A DNA stretch of 22,254 nucleotides from Jimgerdemannia flammicorona (Eukaryota; Mucoromycota; Endogonomycetes; Endogonales; Endogonaceae): assembly GCA_003990745.1 (NCBI GenBank), contig RBNI01001479.1, positions 1 to 22,254 of the forward strand. The letters are read 5' to 3'. The notes below the pieces were generated by a model. That model was not told the origin of the DNA, made no database searches, and saw nothing but the letters and a program-made list of their open reading frames with translations. Below, one piece after another: positions 9,425-18,404 of this stretch; within the stretch, counting starts at the first letter, position 1, and each line of letters begins with the position of its first letter. The translations under genes were made by a program, and so were the position numbers.

Positions 9425-9441
9425 ACTTGTTCAGAGCACTA
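9425..9441 (-). repeat. Right terminal sequence of the hAT element
   Basis: On the minus strand it starts TAGTGCTCTGAACAAGT. The first seven bases match the proposed left end at 669, and the first eight match the neighbouring copy ending near 327, which also shares a nearby AGTCAATT block. That is why the boundary is placed here. Confidence 0.6.
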
Positions 9442-9769
9442 CTAATAAGTAGGCTTAGATAAAGAAAAGAAAAATATAATAAATTATTACATATACATAT
9501 CTATAAGTTACTAAAAATTCCAACAGAAATTCTGATAAAAATTTCTATAAAAATTTCTATAGAATTTCTAATTAATAGTTATAGTTATTCAAAATAGTAT
9601 AAATATATATATATATATCCAATATACTATATTTAGTCATAGTCTTAAATATATAAATACTCTCTATACTGAGTATATTATAACCTCAGCTCTGCTTTCT
9701 CTAAATATAAGAATAAAGTAGTATTTTTATTACAAAACCCTCAGATCTAACTTGTTAATAATTTTGAGT
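9442..9769. other. AT-rich unassigned DNA
   Basis: Very AT-rich, with (AT)n near 9604-9620 and a small cluster of repeated AAATTTCT/AGAAATT phrases at 9515-9570. No ORF, RNA gene or element was recognised. This is probably older, eroded background that later received the LINE. Confidence 0.5.
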
Positions 9770-9785
9770 GAGATATAAGTATAGT
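9770..9785. repeat. Left target-site duplication of the LINE (16 bp)
   Basis: GAGATATAAGTATAGT here is identical to 10785-10800 directly after the A tail. The match stops on both sides, so it is an exact 16-bp duplication typical of target-primed reverse transcription. Confidence 0.95.
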
Positions 9786-9824
9786 GATCTACTGTCCTTG
9801 GTGGCCTTGGATGGTAGCTAGAGG

Positions 9825-10694
9825 ATGCGGTACAAGAGATTCTGGTGGGGTGTGGTAGATGGGGCCTATTGTATTGGAATCCATTGGCGAGGTGCGGAAG
9901 GGGATGAAGACTGGGGTTCAGAGATGTGGAGGTGGGACCGGCTCTTGTTGGGAGGGAATTTGGTCAAGGACTTCTGCTTCGAGGATGGTATAGAGTGCCT
10001 TAGGGGTCTGGGCCAGAACCTTTGGCCGGAGACCTGGCAAGGGGCTGGGATCAGAGAGGGATGGGACTGGGCAGGCGTCTAGTCTTGGATCAAGGTGGTG
10101 TCGAGGTGGCTTCTGCCAAAATTCTGGGTAGCATGGTGGAGGCTGTTGTGGCGTAATGTGATGCTAAACTTTAGGACTAGTCATCTGGTGGATGGCAGGG
10201 TCTTTGATTGTGAGGAGTATCATAATATAGGGTAGGAGGGCGGGGTAGTGCAGACTCCTGAACATTGGTTAGAGGAGTGCGAGAGTATGGAGAATTTTTG
10301 GAAGATTGTTGGGGAGAGATTGGGAGTACCGGCGCCTGACCCTGAGGGGGGTGGGTGGTGGGCAGCACTGCAGTCAAGGCTGGTGGGGGGGGTGGGGAAT
10401 GAGTGGCTGACAGTTGGTTGGGCCGTTGCAATATGGGTGGGGCTCGCAGAACACTGGTGGAGTGTCTTTGAGGAGGGCCCTTAGAGGCCGGTAAGGCTGA
10501 GGGTGGCGAGGTGGAAGGAGCTAATGCTCGAGCTCTTCAAGGCATGGTGGATTGGTTGGGGCCCCAAGGGGGGGAGACATAAGGGATTAGTAAGGAGGAT
10601 TGTAGTGAAGAGTGGTGGTAGAGTTGTGGTGAAGGTGGATGGGGTATCTTTAGTGGGACCTAGAGAGGGGGGGGATCCCTGTGAGATAGGTTGA
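9825..10694 (+). pseudogene. C-terminal end of a LINE ORF2 (RT-distal Cys/His region), inactivated
   Basis: One frame runs from the 5' truncation to a TGA at 10692-10694. It passes through internal TAG codons at 10080, 10233 and 10482, with another TAG just upstream at 9819. Recognisable is a Trp-rich stretch (FWVAWWRLLWRNV), then HLVDGRVFDCEEYHN, then TPEHWLEECESMENFWKIV. This matches the layout of the zinc-binding region after the reverse transcriptase in many LINEs (short helix, Cys, Thr-x-x-His, x-x-x-x-Cys, Trp). No RT or endonuclease domain remains. The region after 10490 is basic and Val/Gly-rich without a known motif. Family assignment rests on this motif plus the structural hallmarks of the insertion. 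Confidence 0.75.
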
Positions 10695-10753
10695 GGGCAT
10701 AGGCTGTATCAATATTACTATAGACGTCAGTTAATAAAGGGAGTCCACGTGAC

Positions 10754-10756
<3 letters not shown>

Positions 10757-10784
<28 letters not shown>
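10757..10784 (+). repeat. Poly(A) tail of the LINE (28 A)
   Basis: An uninterrupted run of 28 A lies 18 bp downstream of AATAAA, directly before the right duplication. A pure tail suggests a fairly recent insertion. Confidence 0.95.
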
Positions 10785-10787
<3 letters not shown>

Positions 10788-10800
10788 ATATAAGTATAGT
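10785..10800. repeat. Right target-site duplication of the LINE
   Basis: Identical to 9770-9785. Confidence 0.95.
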
Positions 10801-10928
10801 ACTTTCATCAGTATAAGAATTTAAAGATGATATCTAAACTCTATCTCAACAGACAATTGAAACTTAGTACTTTCTCACAAGAACTCAAAACTTAGGGCTA
10901 ATAATCAGTTTAATTATCTACAATATAT
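10801..10928. other. AT-rich spacer between LINE and gypsy element
   Basis: Continuation of the AT-rich background. Its last bases, ATAT (10925-10928), are the left target duplication of the gypsy element. No gene was seen. Confidence 0.6.
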
Positions 10929-11044
10929 TGTGACAAACCAAAATGTATCATCTGAATTATATCTTAACCAGATGATGTGAACAATTAGGCAAAATGATGC
11001 AAACATACAGTATAGTAACCAGTAACCATTGTTGTGAAAAACTG

Positions 11045-11052
11045 TATAAATA
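11045..11052 (+). promoter_or_regulatory. TATA box of the gypsy 5' LTR
   Basis: TATAAATA is conserved at the equivalent place in the 3' LTR (20101-20108) although the surroundings have diverged. Transcription would be expected to start about 30 bp downstream, just at the 18-bp repeat array. Confidence 0.65.
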
Positions 11053-11082
11053 GCCAGAAATACCAGAAAGGGTCTGTTTACC

Positions 11083-11154
11083 TATACAGACTCTGTATAC
11101 CATACAGACTCTGTATACTGTACAGGTCCTATACACCATACAGACTCTGTACAC
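11083..11154. repeat. Four tandem 18-bp palindromic units in the 5' LTR
   Basis: TATACAGACTCTGTATAC, CATACAGACTCTGTATAC, TGTACAGGTCCTATACAC and CATACAGACTCTGTACAC in perfect 18-bp phase. Units 1 and 2 contain ATACAGA-C-TCTGTAT; unit 4 keeps the inner ACAG-N3-CTGT, while unit 3 is degenerate. The array begins 31 bp after the TATA box. Confidence 0.95.
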
Positions 11155-11463
11155 CTGCCATAAGTAGCAGATCTATAGTTAGCCACATAGTAACCAGATA
11201 GCAACCAACTTATATGAATTACCCCAGAGACAAGAGTGAATAAACCTTAGTCCGAAATTGAAGCAAAAGACAAGTCTGCCTACCATACTTTGAGAGGAAC
11301 TCTACAGCCACTGCTAGGAGATTGTGAGCTTATTTTCCCACTCCGGTCCACTTTCCGATACAAAGAACGAGTCCGAAATACAAACACCAAAGAAGCCTCT
11401 AAAGATTGAGCATTGGTCCCCTTTCTACTCTGGTCCACTTTCCAATACAAAGCTGATTTACCA

Positions 11464-11602
11464 CCTAAGTTCGAGTAAAGAACTTCACTGCCTTTTGAAG
11501 AAACCTGCCACTTAAGGAATAAGCCACGTTATTGGTTTGCTTGCTAGATAAGCCTAAAGATTTGCTGCCTAAGTTCGAGTAAAGAACTTCACTGCCTTTT
11601 GA
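11464..11602. repeat. 35-bp direct duplication inside the 5' LTR
   Basis: A 35-bp block starting CCTAAGTTCGAG and ending CCTTTTGA occurs at 11464-11498 and 11568-11602 (104-bp spacing). The 3' LTR has a single diverged counterpart near 20420-20450. This accounts for most of the length difference between the LTRs. Confidence 0.9.
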
Positions 11603-12410
11603 GTTATTTGCCGCATTCTCAGAGAGCCTTATTCTTGTCACAAGCTAGTCTGTTGACATAACTTCACAGTAGAGCCAGTCTATCGACGCAACTCCATGCA
11701 AACAAAGCCAGTCTTGATGTAACTTGCCAAGAATCTGAGTAGTATTCCCAGAAGAGCCCGATTCATGACATTTGAGTTATTTCCCAGAAGCCCACCAATT
11801 CAGGAAGAATCCACATCATCCACTATTTTTAAGTTATCTGCATTCCCAGAAAACCCATGCCATCTGAGTAATATTCCCAGTCGAGGCCAAACCTGCGACA
11901 TCCGAGTTATCTGAGTTATCTGAATTATCCACCACCAAGTTATTTATTCCCAGTGAGCCCGGTACAGAAGAAACTGTGCCAGTACAATTCCCAGTGAGCC
12001 AAATTGAGTTACCTGCCCAATTATTAGAATGTCCTGCATAAGGAATCCACCATACTACATAAAGATTGTCATGCAGAAATCGTATAAGGAGAACCACTAA
12101 ATTGCCAGACTGTCATACATACTTTTGAAGATCATCATGCTATACAAATTCGTGGCATTCCCAGTTGACCCGAATTAGGAACCTGTCACACTACACATGA
12201 ATTCTGCCAAACACAGATCGCCGCCACACCCAGAGAACTGTCCCAATAAGGAAATCACTAGAATTGCTTGCAGATATCCAGTTTTGACTATTATACCACC
12301 AAATACCAAGAACATTTTGTTGCTTTTTGACAAAGTAACTGGGGGCTCAAGCCAAACTACATCTACCTCCAATCTTGTAATTTGCCTCTATTGAGCCAGC
12401 ACATTACATT

Positions 12411-12428
12411 TGGGGGGCTCAACTGGGA
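12411..12428 (+). promoter_or_regulatory. Gypsy primer-binding site, tRNA-Pro-like
   Basis: Two bases after the LTR, TGGGGGGCTCAACTGGGA starts with TGG, the complement of a tRNA CCA end. GGGGGC followed by CTGGGAA resembles the complement of fungal tRNA-Pro 3' ends (CCCAG...GCCCCCCA), with a small mismatch in the middle. The tRNA identity is inferred from general knowledge of tRNA-Pro sequences. Confidence 0.65.
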
Positions 12429-12442
12429 AGATTTCAAAATCA

Positions 12443-14325
12443 ATGTGACTTTTCAGCTCACAAGAACCCACAGTCAAACTGGATACATTTGACCCAACAC
12501 CAATCTCTACTACTATAGGAGAACTAGTTATTACCAGTATCTGGATAGAAAGAGAAGTAATTACTTCAAGACTTGCCAATTACCCAGCATCAGAAGGATC
12601 CCAACCAGAACCAGAAGGCAGTACAGCCCGAAATCCCCAACCAGACCAACCAGATCAACCAGACAATACAGACAGCCCTACTAGAGATTTTGGAGAACTT
12701 GCACAAGAACTAGAAGATCTTATCACACGAACCCAACACTTCACAGCCAGACACCCCACACCAGTCCCACTAATCTCACTAATAGAACCCCTATCACAAC
12801 CTTTTGCAGAACTAGAAGTAGCTCCTACAAGATTACCTAGGCCTATTCCACTCCGTCCAAGGACCAGAACACCATCCTCAAGATACCCAAGCACCCCCAT
12901 CTCCAGTGACAGCTCAGAAAGCAAATCAGAATCCAAATCCGAACCTGAACCAGAATCTGAAGAAAGTGATGATGAAATGGCCACCTCATTGCCAATCTTT
13001 GCAGGATACCAGAGGAGGACTCCAGAGAATTCCTTGATGGAATTGAAGGAATTGCAGCCTTGAGAAATCTCTCAGATGAAAGAAAAATCGCCATCTACAA
13101 AGTCCAGCTCAGAGAACCAGCTAGAGGAATTTTCTATTGAACAGCAAACAACTGAGATTCAGAACAAGCAAGACAAATACAAGCAGCAATATCTGATGAG
13201 CTAGAATATGAGGCCATAGTCCACTGGCTCATCGAAAAGTATGCAGGAAATGAAACCCGCCACAAGGCTCAGGAATCCATCATGGGGATGAAGATGAATC
13301 TTGGAGAATCACCCAGAGCCTTTTTCACAAGAATCCAGAAGAGAATGCATTCTGCTAGGTTCAATGCCACCAACCAAGACATCATAGGTCCAATGACCTT
13401 CATGAATGGAATTCCCCCAAATATTGCTCAGCATGTCTGCACTCTAGGCATCAGAAGGTCCAAGGAACAAGTAGATGCAGCCCAAGGATACTTTGATGTC
13501 AGACAAGGAACTACCTGGAGTAATCATGATAAGAAGGAAGATAAAGAAGATATCCTAGTCAAGGCCCTGCAAGGACTCCTTCAAGGACAAGAAAGATCTG
13601 AAGAAAGAAGACCAGCCAAGAAAGGAAAGAAGGACAGAAGTGAAATCCAAGACCTTAGCTCCAAGTTGGACCGATTGGTTGGACAGATTGAAAAACTCAC
13701 CATCCACGAAAATCAGAGTTACCAGGATAACAGAATATACCCATCACAGAGGAGCCAAGGTTATCCATCAAGAGATAACAGGAATTACCAGCAAGAAGAA
13801 AGAAGGTACCCTGCCCAAGACAGAGCCCAAGTCCAATGCTTCCACTGTGGACAATTCAGACACTATGCCACTGAATGTGACAACAAAAGAAGTGACTGAA
13901 GGGACTCAGAACCACCGAACTGAAGGAATGACACTCAGTACAAGAAGACTGAAGCCCATCCTGTTGAAGATTTCGAAGAAGCAAGCAACAGTGAAGACTA
14001 CAGTGACCTAGACTTGTATCCCACTAAGGTTAGCATCCGAAAAATAGTCTACCCAGCAGAAAAAAGGAAGAGACCTGTAGGAAGGCCATCCAGAAATGTC
14101 AGCAGAAGAATGATCCAAGAAGAAGATGAAGAGTATGAGGAGGAATAGGTAGAAACACCTCCCTGAACTCCCTCATCATTTGTGCCTGAAACAAATGAGC
14201 TACTACCAGAAGATGAAGAAATAGAACAAGAAGAATGGGAACCTATATCTCTGAAGCCTAAGAAGAAGTACACTCCGAAGACCATGCCTAGAGACATTTA
14301 TAATGAAGCCTGGCAGAAGATCTAA
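12443..14325 (+). pseudogene. Gypsy Gag region and Gag-protease linker, inactivated
   Basis: This encodes the capsid/nucleocapsid that packages the element's RNA. The likely start is ATG 12443-12445, 15 bp after the primer site; the next codon is TGA (12446-12448), probably a decayed CGA. The N-terminal 180 residues are rich in Pro, Ser and Glu (SSDSSESKSESKSEPEPE). A frameshift at about 13001-13011 leads into a capsid-like helical domain: EFLDGIEGIAALRNLSDERK, then WLIEKYAGNETRHKAQ and GESPRAFFTRIQKRMHSARF. The zinc knuckle CFHCGQFRHYATEC (13837-13878) has the canonical CX2CX4HX4C form. After it comes an acidic and basic linker with KRPVGRPSR, faintly like an AT-hook. Stops lie at 13138, 13153, 13897, 13921, 14146, 14164 and 14323; most are explained by Trp, Gln or Arg codons changed by one transition. 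The longest open piece is 13282-13899. Confidence 0.85.
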
Positions 14326-14823
14326 GAAGCCAAGATGGAAGTCCCTCTCCTACAGTTCTTGCAACTGACACCAGCTGGAGTTCGAAACAAATTGCTGAGA
14401 ACAACAAGGTCTAGCACTGGCCAAGTTCCAATCCCACAGCAAGAACCAGCCCCCATCCCTGTCCAAGCAGCTGAAAGACATGTCAGCACCTACTTACATG
14501 GAGACATTGGAGGACAAAAAGCAAAAATCCTCATAGACACTGGAGCAGCTGTCTGTGTCATTACCAAATGGTTTCTGGACACCCTCCAATGGCCCATTGA
14601 TGGACCATCCAACCTCAGCATCATAGTAGCAGATAGAGCCCAAACTCAACCCCTTAGAGAAGTATGGAATATCACCATCTCTCTTGGACACATTCAGTTC
14701 TCCATCCCCAAAGCTGTTGTCACTGAAGCTATCACCTATGACATGATCCTTGGCACCAACTGGATGAAGGAAATGAATGCAGTTGTTGATATCAGCCAAC
14801 AAGTACTCAAGTTTGACTACTGA
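14326..14823 (+). pseudogene. Gypsy aspartic protease domain
   Basis: A retropepsin-like protease that would cleave the polyprotein. KILIDTGAAVCVITKWF carries the catalytic Asp in a DTGA motif (about 14533). DMILGTNWM provides the ILG flap-end motif found about 80-100 residues later in gypsy proteases. It is in the same frame as Gag, separated by a TAA at 14323. The TGA at 14821-14823 looks like a decayed Trp codon, because the frame continues openly into the linker. The protease itself has no internal stop, but it is only part of a broken polyprotein. Confidence 0.88.
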
Positions 14824-15847
14824 GGCAAGAAGTATAGAGTTAAGGTGACCAGCTATGAGCAATCAAAGAAGAAAAAGAAGGTCACTATTCAAGAAGAATA
14901 TACCAGTAGTGAGGAGTCTACTACAGAAGAGGAAGAAGAATCTGAAGATGGAAATGATCCCAGACTCAATCCCCAAATTAACCTGGTAGATGACAGACCA
15001 GAAGACAATGTGTGGGCCAAGAATACCATCCCTATCACTATTGGAGCTATTGCAGGAGAAATCAAAGGATGCCCTATATGCCTCAAGAGACATAGGTGTC
15101 CCGAGCACTCCTCCAAGATTATGGAAACAAGGAAATTGCCTGACACAGCCTGCCCAGAGTGCAGAAGAAAGAAGAAGAAATGCAGACATGTTCTAGAAAC
15201 ACCTGCAACCAAAGCTGTAGAAGTACAAGCGATTTGGGGTCAAGAATCATCTGAGGAAGAAGAAACTTCTGACCAAGAAGTTCCTGAACAAGAAGCACCC
15301 AATGAAGAAGAGGTCCCCAAACTTATTCCATGGGATAACCCTTGTTGGACACCACCACCCTTGGAATATAGAAGAAGGACTCAGTACAATCACCATTATT
15401 TCCAAGAAAGAGACTCACTAAGAGAAAGCTTTTTGGCTAAGAAGATGTCTACACCAAATGGTCTTCTACTCTCTCTGAGACTATTGCTACCAGTGTCATC
15501 TGTTGGACCAACAAGAAAGACAGAGACCCCAGAGACCAGAACTCCCAACTACTCTTGCACAGTCCACTACCTTCCAAGAAGTCACTACAAGGTTACAAAG
15601 TCAATTTAGGGGACAAGGCTTCTTTACCCAAACAGAAATATACCCCTTATCTACCCTTCCCCCAACCTATGATCAAGATGGGTACCAATTTCCAAGACAA
15701 CAAGAGATAAATAGCCAGGAACATCATTTTCAAGCAATGAGATATTGCAACCACAGAAAACACCCTGACTGCCAAGACTGCAGACATCAGAAGATTCATC
15801 TCAGTCATGATATTGCAGTGCATACTCTGAAGAAAGGAGATAACTGA
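14824..15847 (+). pseudogene. Gypsy Cys/His-rich linker between protease and dUTPase (unknown function)
   Basis: This region has no counterpart in standard gypsy Pol. It begins with a basic Lys run and a strongly acidic stretch (SSEESTTEEEEESED). A first metal-binding-like cluster follows: CPICLKRHRCPEH (15070-15108) and CPECRRKKKKCRH (15151-15189). The frame changes twice between about 15400 and 15510. In the third frame a second cluster reads CNHRKHPDCQDCRHQKIHLS, with further His at SHDIAVH (15746-15823). These look like small zinc fingers, possibly for RNA or DNA binding, but I do not recognise a named domain. The frame ends at a TGA (15845-15847) and reads on toward the dUTPase. Function unknown. 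Confidence 0.6.
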
Positions 15848-16561
15848 AGCCAGATCCGAAAAAGCCAGATTCAAAAAAGCCAGACCAAGAAGCCAGGAAA
15901 AAGAATCCTCAAGATCTATGATTTGGGAGAAGATATCCTAGCTCTCATCAGACATGCTACCTGCCAAGGATGGGCAGAAGATGCTGCCAACTTCATGGAA
16001 GCCCTAGACCCTACAGGAAGAAGGGGAATTAATTACCTCTGAGACCCTTCTACCAGAGCCAGATGGCCACACCTCAACCTCAGAGCTTGGAGGCTCTCTA
16101 CTAGTGGAGCTTCAGCCCTAGGAAAGCCCAAACTCAGCAAAGATATTGCTCAGTATGCCCTGCTGCATCCAAAGGCCAAACCCCTGACCAAAGCCCACCC
16201 AGAAGATATAGGATATGATCTTCACAGTCTGGAGGATGAATCTATTAAGCCTGGAAAAACTTTCATGGTCAGAACTGGATTAGCTATGCAGCCACCCCAA
16301 GGAGCTTATATTCAACTGACCTCAAGGTCCGGACTTGCCAGACAAGGGATAACTGTAGAAGGAGGAACCATTGACCCTGGATATATAGGCAAAATCAAGG
16401 TTATTCTACATAACAGCAGTACAGAATAGTACCGAATCATTAGAGGACAGAAGATTGCCCAAGCAGTCTTCATGAAGGTCAAGACCCCACAGTTACAGGA
16501 AGTCTCCAAACTAACTGAAGGAACAAAACAAGCAAAGGGATTTAGAAGTTCAGACAGGAAG
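15848..16561 (+). pseudogene. dUTPase domain embedded in gypsy Pol
   Basis: dUTPase hydrolyses dUTP to dUMP and pyrophosphate, keeping uracil out of newly made cDNA. The trimeric-dUTPase core spans 16199-16561. Motif 1 is PEDIGYDLHS (usual AGYDL), motif 2 LTSRSGLARQGI (usual PRSGLAxKxGI), motif 3 GGTIDPGYIG with the conserved catalytic Asp (usual GVIDxDYRG), and motif 4 RGQKIAQAVF (usual GDRIAQLxF). A partial motif 5 is KGFRSSDRK (usual GGFGSTG), which has lost its Gly-rich form. One TAG (16427-16429), probably a decayed Trp, splits the domain. Upstream, 15848-16198 is an uncharacterised segment with a TGA at 16040. Retroviral dUTPases are known in several lineages, either between RNase H and integrase or upstream of the protease; here the domain sits between protease and RT. 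Confidence 0.88.
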
Positions 16562-16873
16562 GAGGTATATCTCCTTCAAGTCAACCGCCTCAAGAGGAAT
16601 ATTCCCCAGCAAGTGTACTGGCAACCAGTCAGACTGCACAAGAATCTCATCCTAGAGCCTGGAGAACAAACTACCTTCGAAATCTTTGCACCACCCGACC
16701 CCAAAAACATCTTCTTTGAACCTAAGGAAGATATTCCACACCTGGACATAGAGGGACACACATTCCCTGACAAGATGAATCCAGTACACTCCCGAGGAAC
16801 CAACCAAAGTTGGGAGACCATCATCTTGCTGAAAGGAACCATCATAGGACATCTGGTGCCTTTTCTCAACTGA
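16562..16873 (+). pseudogene. Unknown domain between dUTPase and RT
   Basis: It directly follows the dUTPase in the same frame and is open to a TGA at 16871-16873. It runs from EVYLLQVNRLKRNIPQQVYW through LHKNLILEPGEQTTFEIFAP to WETIILLKGTIIGHLVPFLN. The alternating hydrophobic pattern and PGEQ turn suggest a beta-rich fold. I do not recognise the family. It may be a C-terminal extension of the dUTPase or a spacer of the kind often found before gypsy RT. Confidence 0.5.
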
Positions 16874-16956
16874 ACTCATAGGGAAGTTTATGAACTAAAC
16901 CTATCAGGAAATGGCAAAAGGTCCCAGAAGAAAGGAAAGGCCCCTCTGCGACCCAG

Positions 16957-18378
16957 GAGACAGTAAAGCCTTCCACCAATATTGGAGAAGAACTGACACC
17001 TCAACAACAGCAACAACTAGTAGAACTACTCAATAAATATCAAGATATCTTCACCACCGATTATGGCAACCTGCCATACAACCCTTCATATCACCACAGC
17101 ATAAATACAGGAAATGCAACACCCATCTAGCAGAAACCCTATAGAATACCCCATCACTTGAAAATATTCGAAAAGGAGCACATTCAAGAACTCTTAGACA
17201 ATGGAGTCATCCGACCCTCTACCAGCCCTTGGGCCAGTCCTATACTTATTGTACCAAAGAAAGGAGGATGGAGACTCTGTGTGGATTACAGGAAACTCAA
17301 TTCAGTCACTGAAAAGGATGCCTATCCTTTGCCCAGAATCGATGACCTTTTGGATCAGTTACAAGATGCCAGATACTTCAGCAGTATGGACCTCTTTGCA
17401 GGATTCCATGAGATTCCCATGGACCCCAAGGACATTCAAAAGACAGCCTTCCTTGCTCTAGGAAAACTGTTTGAGTACCTCTGAATGCCCTTTGGACTTT
17501 GCAATGCACTCCCCACCTTCCAGAGGATGATGAATTCAGTCTATACCCCTTTGATCCACCACTGCCTGATTGTATACATGGATGATTCCAACATTTATTC
17601 AGTAAATTTTGAAGAACACCTGCATTACCTAGAGGAATTTTTCAAGCTCACCCGTAAAAACCACTTGAGACTAAATGCAAAGAAATGCTACTTTGGGAAA
17701 CAGAAACTCGAATTCCTCGGATTCATAGTCTCAAAAGAAGGAATGCATACAGACCCAAAGAAAACTAAGAAGATCAACAATTGGCCAGTACCCAAGACCC
17801 CGAAGGAAACACTATCATTCCTGATGCTAGTATCCTACTACAGAAGGTTTATCAAGAACTTTGCTCAAATCGCTGCCCCAATCCGGATCCTTCTCAAGAA
17901 AGAAGTGCCATTCAAATAGACAGAATCACAAGGAAAAGCCTTCAAAGAACTCAAAAACCGCATGACTACAGCACCAATCCTTATGCGCCCCAATCTACAG
18001 AAGCCATTCATCTTGTACACAGATGCCTCTAAAGATGGCCTCGGAGCAGTTCTAGCCCAAGAAGGACCCAATCAACAGCACCATGTGATAGCTTATGCAA
18101 GCAGAGCTACCAATCAGCAGCAGATGAACTATGGTAGCACCAAACTGGAATGCCTTGCAGTTATATGGGCAGTCACTCTGTTCAAGCATTACCTCATTGG
18201 AAAAAGGTTCACTCTGATCACAGACCATACAGCCCTCAAATGGTTATTCAATCGCAAGGAACCCACCGGAATCCTAGCCTACTGGATCCTTATCCTTTAG
18301 GATTACAAAATCACCATCATTCACAAAGCAGGGAAAGCTCACAACAATGTTGATGTACTTTCCCACCAGCCCCAATGA
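16957..18378 (+). pseudogene. Gypsy reverse transcriptase and RNase H
   Basis: These domains copy element RNA into DNA and remove the RNA strand. The frame differs from the dUTPase, so an indel lies between 16873 and 16957. The leader QQQQLVELLNKYQDIFTT precedes QKPYRIPHHL. RT motifs follow in order: GVIRPSTSPWASPILIVPKK, RLCVDYRKLN, YFSSMDLFAGFHEIP, MPFGLCNALPTFQRMMN and the catalytic YMDD (about 17575), then FLGFIVSKEG and YYRRFIKNFA. RNase H follows with FILYTDASKDGLGAVL (Asp), KLECLAVIWAV (Glu), LITDHTALKWL (Asp) and NNVDVLS (Asp), so all four acidic positions are present. Premature stops at 17128, 17482, 17917 and 18298 fit Trp or Gln codons changed by a transition (for example FK*TES where W is usual). 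Confidence 0.93.
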
Positions 18379-18404
18379 ACCAGAAAAAGGGTGTCCCGAG
18401 GAAC

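Larger units (their letters stand above)
669..9441 (-). mobile_element. hAT-superfamily DNA transposon, decayed, interrupted by a copia element
   Basis: A decayed hAT transposase gene (6450-9022, minus) lies inside. The proposed right end is at 9441: read on the minus strand it starts TAGTGCTCTG. On the left, TAGTGCTACTG at 669 is the only similar start I found, in the correct opposite orientation. The flanking octamers CTACTCTG (661-668) and CTAATAAG (9442-9449) match at only 5 of 8 positions, so the target duplication is suggestive only. Removing the copia insertion (979-6031 plus one 5-bp duplicate) leaves about 3.7 kb, a plausible size for an autonomous hAT. The left boundary is the weakest part of this call. 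Confidence 0.5.
9786..10784 (+). mobile_element. 5'-truncated LINE (non-LTR retrotransposon), 999 bp
   Basis: It is bounded by an exact 16-bp duplication and ends in a 28-base A tail (10757-10784), with AATAAA at 10733-10738. It is GC- and G-rich on the plus strand, in sharp contrast to the AT-rich surroundings. Only the C-terminal part of the pol ORF and a short 3' UTR (10695-10756) are present, the usual result of incomplete reverse transcription. The clade cannot be set from this fragment. Confidence 0.93.
10929..12408 (+). repeat. Gypsy 5' LTR (1480 bp)
   Basis: TG...CA termini. It contains TATAAATA (11045-11052), a four-unit 18-bp palindromic array (11083-11154), AATAAA (11239-11244) and an exact 35-bp duplication (11464-11498 and 11568-11602). 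A long region of related phrases (TTCCCAGAA, GAGTTATCTG, GAATCC) follows. It is about 146 bp longer than the 3' LTR, mainly through internal duplication. The last 98 bp are nearly identical to the other LTR, whereas the first 128 bp differ at about one base in five. Confidence 0.93.

Noticed and set aside
10177..10431. Minus-strand Pro-rich ORF opposite the LINE
   Set aside because: Its composition follows from the G-rich plus strand; the plus frame has the recognisable LINE motif.
9819..10484. Reassigned TAG codon, because all LINE stops are TAG
   Set aside because: The copia and gypsy frames in the same window are broken by TGA, TAG and TAA alike, so general decay is the simpler reading.
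14060..14110. AT-hook (KRPVGRPSR) after the gag zinc knuckle
   Set aside because: Only the GRP core matches; the flanking basic pattern of a true AT-hook is incomplete.
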